A stretch of DNA of 47,475 nt from Mycobacteriales bacterium (lineage in GTDB: Bacteria; Actinomycetota; Actinomycetes; Mycobacteriales; CADCTP01): contig DASYKU010000038.1 in assembly GCA_035995165.1 (NCBI GenBank), positions 1 through 47,475 on the forward strand, read 5' to 3'. The translations under genes were made by a program, and so were the position numbers. Under the pieces are notes generated by a model. It was not told the origin of the DNA, did no database searches, and worked only from the letters and a program-made list of their open reading frames with translations. This document shows, one piece after another, positions 43,715 to 47,475 of this stretch. Every line of letters begins with the position of its first letter. Position 1 is the first letter of the stretch.

Positions 43715-45127
43715 CTACGCGACGGGCGCCCGCCCGAACCGCACCAGCCTCTTGTCCGGGTCGGCCACCTCCAGCCGGGCGGTGATCGACTCCCCGACCG
43801 GCAGGTCGGCACCGCTGCAGGTGGCCCGTACGGCCGGCTCGGCCAGCACGATCGTGCCCTTGTCCCTGCCCGCGTCCAGGACCACGGCCGGGAAGTCGCG
43901 ACCCTCCTGCCCGGCCAGCAGCCAGGCCTCGGTGGCGTCGACCACGGCCCGCTCCAGCGCGCCGGCCTGCCGGTTGCTCGCCGCCATCAGCGCGTTCAGC
44001 TCCGGCAGGGCCGCACGGGCCCAGTCCGGCACCGGTGTCCCGGCCGCCAGCGCCAGGCAGACCTCGCTGCCGAACCGGTCGACCAGCCGCCGGATCGGCG
44101 CGGTGACGTGCGCGTACGGCATACCGACGGCGTGGTGCAGCGGGTCGGCCGGCGGCGTCCCCTCGAACGGCGTGTACGCGGCCCCGCGCAGCAGCACCGA
44201 CGCGTGCTCCAGGAACGCGGCCTGACCGGGGGTGGCGCCGTCCAGCGCGGAGATCACGTCCCCGGGCTCGGCCCCGGCCGGCCACGGCACCCCGAGCGCC
44301 GGCGCGAGCTTCCGCAGCGCCGCGACGTCCTCCGGCCGCGGCGCCGGCAGCGTGCGCAGCAGCCCGAGCCCGCCGTCGAGCATGATCGTCGCCGCGCAGG
44401 CGCCGGTGAGCAGCGAGACCTGCGCGTTCCAGCGCTCGACCGGCAGCTCGCGGCGGAACTCCGAGGTCCAGCCGCCGCTGGGCGCCGGGACGATCTCCTG
44501 CTCCGGCACCTCCAGCTCGGTCGCGTGCCGGGCCCGGGCCAGCGCCAGGCGGAGCTCGCCGACCTGCTGCAGCAGCGCCAGCGGTTCGGGCGGGGTGCCG
44601 GCGTCGACCGCGGCCTGCAGGCCCGCGTACTCCAGCTGGGCCCGGCTGCGCACCCGCGCCCGCCGGACGTCCACCGCGGCGACCTCGCCGTCCGGGGAGA
44701 GGTCGATCCGCCAGAGCACGGCCGGGCGGATCTGGTCCGGCAGCAGGCTGGCGGCACCCTCGCCGAGGACCGGCGGGTGCAGCGGCGTGCGCAGGTCCGG
44801 GCTGTAGAGGGTCTGGCCGCGCGTGCGGGCCTCGAGGTCGACCGCGCCGCCGGGCCGGACGAACGCGGCCACGTCGGCGATCGCGTAGCTGACCCGGAAC
44901 CCGCCGCCCGCACGGGCCGCGATGTGCACGGCCTGGTCCAGGTCGCGGCTGCCGGGCGGGTCGACCGTGACGAACGGGACGTCGGTCGCGTCGAGCGCCG
45001 GCAACGCCGGCTGCGCCGCGGCCGCTTCGGCCAGCACGTCGGCCGGGAACCCGGCCGGCACCTCCAGCTCGGCCCGGACGGCATCGAAGCTCAGCGGCGC
45101 CCGGACGGTCAGCCGGCGGGTCGGCAC
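43715..45127 (-). CDS. RNB-domain (RNase II/R-like) exoribonuclease
   Basis: 470 residues with an RNB core and no clear S1 or cold-shock domains, shorter than E. coli RNase II (644). Seen: TVDPPGSRDLDQAVHI near 54-69, carrying three of the usual four active-site Asp residues (the fourth position is Gln), VSYAIADVAAFV, SLLPDQIRPAV and the C-terminal HVTAPIRRLVDRF with the RNA-contacting Arg pair. DPPGSRDLDQA is how I recall many actinobacterial members. It should degrade RNA 3'-to-5', but the Gln needs testing. GTG 45127 has GAGGGGG 8 bases upstream. Confidence 0.88.
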   Translation of the reverse strand: MPTRRLTVRAPLSFDAVRAELEVPAGFPADVLAEAAAAQPALPALDATDVPFVTVDPPGSRDLDQAVHIAARAGGGFRVSYAIADVAAFVRPGGAVDLEARTRGQTLYSPDLRTPLHPPVLGEGAASLLPDQIRPAVLWRIDLSPDGEVAAVDVRRARVRSRAQLEYAGLQAAVDAGTPPEPLALLQQVGELRLALARARHATELEVPEQEIVPAPSGGWTSEFRRELPVERWNAQVSLLTGACAATIMLDGGLGLLRTLPAPRPEDVAALRKLAPALGVPWPAGAEPGDVISALDGATPGQAAFLEHASVLLRGAAYTPFEGTPPADPLHHAVGMPYAHVTAPIRRLVDRFGSEVCLALAAGTPVPDWARAALPELNALMAASNRQAGALERAVVDATEAWLLAGQEGRDFPAVVLDAGRDKGTIVLAEPAVRATCSGADLPVGESITARLEVADPDKRLVRFGRAPVA

Positions 45128-45140
45128 GGTCGCATCCCCC

Positions 45141-45878
45141 TCACTGGGTCGTGAACCACCCCAGGAACTGCCGGGCGACCTCGGGGTCGCCGGTGACGAC
45201 GAGGCTGTCCACCGGGCGCCGACCGTACAGCGCGAGGATCAGGTCGCTCGCGCTGCCGCCCAGCACCGCGTTGCCGGTCGCCGGTCCCGGCTCCAGCGTC
45301 CCGCCGGCCGGGACGAGGACGACCCGCCGGTCGTCCGCGGGCGCGTCGGTGGCGGTCAGGCCGACGGCGGCCGCCGGATGCGGCCACGTCCCGTTGGTCG
45401 GCACCTCGACGGAGAGGAACTCGTCCACCCCGTCGGCGGCGATCTCGGCCGGCAGCGGGCCGGACCGGCCGATCGTGTCCTCGGCGTCCCAGGCGTGCAC
45501 GCCGGCCTCCTGGAGCTGGTGCCGGGCGACCCGGGCCGCGGTCGTCGGGCCCCACCAGGACCAGACCGGGCGGTCCGGGCCGGCGTCCCGCAACGCGTCC
45601 AGCAACGCGCCGGTGGAGCGCTCGGACCAGTCGAGCAGGTCACCGGTCGGCTCCCGCTCGGGCACGTCGTCGTCCTCGGGCGCGATCTCCGGCTTCCCGG
45701 CCACCACCGCGACGGCCCAGAACCGCTGCACCTCGCCGAGGTGCGCGATCAGGTCGCGACCGGTCCAGTCGGGGCAGGACGGGACGCGCTCGGCGAGCGC
45801 GGCGGCCAGCGCGGAGCGGAGCGCGGCGCTGCGACCCTCGATCAGCTCCAGCATGCGGTCGTACGGGATCTCGGTCAT
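45141..45878 (-). CDS. Maleylpyruvate isomerase-family (DinB-like) protein
   Basis: 245 residues from ATG 45878. Seen: an N-terminal four-helix DinB-like region with VPSCPDWTGRDLIAHLGEVQRFW (about 32-54, a likely metal-binding His), RHQLQEAGVHAWDAED (about 117-132, second His segment) and a C-terminal MDMPI-type domain with SASDLILALYGR. Family members use mycothiol or are of unknown function in actinobacteria. TACAAC stands 6 bases upstream, near the leaderless pattern. It heads a five-gene minus-strand run (RNB, npdG, metal receptor, beta-lactamase fold). Confidence 0.88.
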   Translation of the reverse strand: MTEIPYDRMLELIEGRSAALRSALAAALAERVPSCPDWTGRDLIAHLGEVQRFWAVAVVAGKPEIAPEDDDVPEREPTGDLLDWSERSTGALLDALRDAGPDRPVWSWWGPTTAARVARHQLQEAGVHAWDAEDTIGRSGPLPAEIAADGVDEFLSVEVPTNGTWPHPAAAVGLTATDAPADDRRVVLVPAGGTLEPGPATGNAVLGGSASDLILALYGRRPVDSLVVTGDPEVARQFLGWFTTQ

Positions 45879-45934
45879 GGCGCCGTTGTAGCGGAGGGCT
45901 ACGACAGTTCCGGGCCGGCTGGCATGCTGGGCCG

Positions 45935-46327
45935 GTGGCACCCGAGGACCTCGCCCACCTGCGCCGCGCCCGCGACGCGATGGACCGCGACTTCGCCCGG
46001 CCCCTGGACGTCGACGCGCTGGCCCGGGTCGCGCTGATGTCGCCGGCGCACTTCTCCCGCCAGTTCCACAAGGCGTACGGGGAGAGTCCCTACAGCTACC
46101 TGATGACCCGGCGGATCGAGCGGGCGAAGGCGCTGCTGCGGCGCGGCGACCTGTCCGTGACCGACGTCTGCATGATGGTCGGCTGTACGTCGCTGGGTTC
46201 CTTCAGCGCCCGCTTCACCGAGCTGGTCGGCGAGACCCCGAGTGCGTACCGGGCCCGGGACCACCAGGCGCTGGCCCGGGTGCCGGCCTGCTTCACCAAG
46301 CGGATGTCGCGGCCCAGCCGGCACTGA
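45935..46327 (+). CDS. AraC-type transcription regulator (DNA-binding domain only)
   Basis: 130 residues, almost all the double helix-turn-helix: PLDVDALARVALMSPAHFSRQFHKAYG (about 17-43) and LSVTDVCMMVGCTSLGSFSARFTELVGETPSAYR (about 72-105). There is no ligand domain. It is followed 50 bases later by a VOC gene on the same strand, a recurrent actinobacterial pair, and probably controls it. GTG 45935 has CATGCT 6 bases upstream. Confidence 0.9.
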   Translation: MAPEDLAHLRRARDAMDRDFARPLDVDALARVALMSPAHFSRQFHKAYGESPYSYLMTRRIERAKALLRRGDLSVTDVCMMVGCTSLGSFSARFTELVGETPSAYRARDHQALARVPACFTKRMSRPSRH

Positions 46328-46377
46328 AGCGGTTTTCGAGAAGCGACCACCCGGCGGCCCGCGGCAGGCTCTGCGGC

Positions 46378-46788
46378 ATGAACCTCACCGTGAACCACTG
46401 CTTCCTGACCGTCCACGACCAGGACGCCGCGCTGGCCTTCTACACCGGCGTGCTCGGCCTGGAGAAGCGCAACGACGTGTCCTTCGACGGCATGCGCTGG
46501 CTGACCGTCGGCGCGCCGGAGCAGGCCGGGCTGGAGATCGGCCTGCTCCTGCCGGGCGCGCCGTTCAGCCCGCCGGAGGACGTGCAGGCGGCGATCGAGC
46601 TGGTCGCGAAAGGCCTCACGCCCGGGCTGATCTTCGCGACCGACGACTGCGACGCGGCGTTCGAGGAGCTGCGCGGCAAGGGGGCCGAGGTCATCCAGGA
46701 GCCGATCGACCAGCCGTACGGCCGGGACTGCGCGTTCCGCGACCCGTCCGGCAACCACCTGCGGTTCACCCAGACCCCGAAGTCCTGA
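46378..46788 (+). CDS. VOC (glyoxalase/bleomycin-resistance-fold) protein
   Basis: 136 residues, one complete VOC domain. Seen: HCFLTVHDQDAALAFYTGVLGLEKRND (about 6-32), LEIGLLLPG, FATDDCDAAFEELRGKGAEVIQEP and CAFRDPSGNHLRFTQ with the C-terminal strand that usually supplies a metal ligand. Members include glyoxalases, dioxygenases and antibiotic-binding proteins; which applies is unknown. It pairs with the AraC regulator upstream. The stop faces the HD gene's stop across 3 bases (TGA-CCG-TCA). Confidence 0.9.
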   Translation: MNLTVNHCFLTVHDQDAALAFYTGVLGLEKRNDVSFDGMRWLTVGAPEQAGLEIGLLLPGAPFSPPEDVQAAIELVAKGLTPGLIFATDDCDAAFEELRGKGAEVIQEPIDQPYGRDCAFRDPSGNHLRFTQTPKS

Positions 46789-46791
46789 CCG

Positions 46792-47388
46792 TCAGGCCTC
46801 CAGCGGGTTGGCGGCGATGCGGGCGGCGAGACCGCTGCGCATCGCGGCCGCCGCGGAGCTGTCCGGCTTGCGGGCGGCCTGGTCGGCGAAGCAGGCCGTG
46901 AACCGCTCGGCCAGGTCCAGCCGCGGGTAGGCCGCGAGCACCTCGGCCCGCAGGTCCGCCGGCCACTGCGCCAGCCGCCGGCCGGAGATGTCCAGGCTGG
47001 TCGCCCGCTCCAGCAGGTGCCCCTCCGGGTCGTACCCGGGGTCGACGTCGTCCCACATGTGCCGGACGATCACCTCCGACAGCCGCTCCCGCCGCTCCGG
47101 CGGCCAGCCCGCGCCCGCCCCGAACACCCAGCCCAGATGACCGCCCGCGGTCTCGAACGGCAGCCGGTGGCTGTCGAAGGGCTCCTCCAGCCCGAGGTCG
47201 TGCAGCAGCGAGGCCACCCGCAGCAGCTCCGGCTCGAACTCCACGTCCGTGCTGAGCCCGTACGCGGCGGCGAACAGGGACGACCGGATCGCGTGGTGGA
47301 CGAGCGCGGGCGGGGCGTACCGGCGCAGGACCTCCTCGGCCGAGCGGGTCGCCGCGGTGTCCGGGATCGGCAGGTCCGACATACGCAT
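46792..47388 (-). CDS. HD-domain phosphohydrolase-like protein
   Basis: 198 residues from ATG 47388 (ATG 47382 is also possible). Seen: ALVHHAIRSSLFAAAYG (first His, about 29-45), LLRVASLLHDLGLEEPFD (HD pair near 62-64), and HLGWVFGAG and VIVRHMWDDVDPGYDPEGHLLERATSLDI supplying later ligands. It fits the HD family that acts on nucleotides or cyclic dinucleotides. GACACT stands 6 bases before ATG 47388. Confidence 0.88.
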   Translation of the reverse strand: MRMSDLPIPDTAATRSAEEVLRRYAPPALVHHAIRSSLFAAAYGLSTDVEFEPELLRVASLLHDLGLEEPFDSHRLPFETAGGHLGWVFGAGAGWPPERRERLSEVIVRHMWDDVDPGYDPEGHLLERATSLDISGRRLAQWPADLRAEVLAAYPRLDLAERFTACFADQAARKPDSSAAAAMRSGLAARIAANPLEA

Positions 47389-47461
47389 CGCGCCAGTGTC
47401 CCTAGGATCGCGACGGCGCCGGGCCACGGGGGTCCGGTCGGACCCGACGAGGTGGACACGC

Positions 47462-47475
47462 ATGGCGGTCAACAC
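47462..47475 (+). CDS. Possible start of a further gene (runs off the window)
   Basis: ATG 47462 has GAGGTGG about 7 bases upstream and TAGGAT (47403-47408) further up. Only MAVN plus part of a fifth codon is visible, so nothing can be said of the product. It would be divergent from the HD gene. Confidence 0.3.

Overview
This 47.5 kb window is chromosomal DNA of a very GC-rich actinobacterium (Actinomycetota); genus not determinable by eye. Evidence: strongly GC-biased codons with many GTG starts, two coenzyme-F420 genes (an LLM-class oxidoreductase and npdG), an Rpf muralytic enzyme behind a c-di-AMP riboswitch, a GlnR-type box at glnA, and many genes that appear leaderless. The conserved backbone is lipB-lipA-DUF4191-RDD-glnA ... 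glnE ... glnA2 ... panB, the gene set of Mycobacterium tuberculosis Rv2217-Rv2225, with lineage-specific genes inserted.

Layout. 1-4.8 kb: a partial MMPL exporter, then lipoate synthesis (lipB, lipA), an LLM oxidoreductase and two membrane proteins. 4.8-7.5 kb: GlnR-type box, glnA with a strong terminator, a 17-codon relic of a Gfo/Idh/MocA gene, a frameshifted PPOX-family gene and a P-loop kinase. 7.5-12 kb: intact Gfo/Idh/MocA gene, GNAT gene, Rpf-LysM gene with CRP-type site and riboswitch, a small lipoprotein and a CapA-type lipoprotein. 12-22.4 kb: glnE, class I glutamine amidotransferase, secreted amidase, GT39-type membrane glycosyltransferase, glnA2, L,D-transpeptidase. 22.4-26.2 kb: esterase-esterase-ATP-grasp trio and a DUF6247/RelE-like toxin-antitoxin pair. 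26.4-31.3 kb: secreted GH15 glucodextranase-like enzyme and a copper monooxygenase-like lipoprotein. 31.3-38.7 kb: MFS carrier, nadE, a spermidine-synthase-like methyltransferase, panB, an XRE-ImmA/IrrE regulator with an unknown partner, and an SDR. 38.7-47.4 kb: VOC protein, an IS110-type transposase scrap, epoxide hydrolase, a five-gene minus-strand run (maleylpyruvate isomerase-like, RNB nuclease, npdG, metal-receptor-like protein, beta-lactamase-fold protein), AraC/VOC pair, HD protein.

How the parts connect. Nitrogen assimilation is the main theme: GlnA carries the adenylylation tyrosine (Y402), GlnE is the matching adenylyltransferase, and GlnA2 lacks that tyrosine. NadE and the amidotransferase consume glutamine. 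Cell-wall genes (Rpf-LysM, L,D-transpeptidase, CapA-like, beta-lactamase fold) and cofactor genes (lipoate, NAD, pantothenate, F420) are interspersed.

A strong regulatory pattern: 17 genes have TAnnnT followed by 6-8 bases and then ATG or GTG, the signature of leaderless mRNAs. I used it to choose starts; most other genes have a visible Shine-Dalgarno sequence. The best candidates for something undescribed are the esterase/esterase/ATP-grasp trio, the XRE-ImmA gene with its unknown 208-residue partner, and a riboswitch whose closing helix competes with a hairpin over the rpf ribosome-binding site. No CRISPR array, tRNA, rRNA or intact mobile element was seen.
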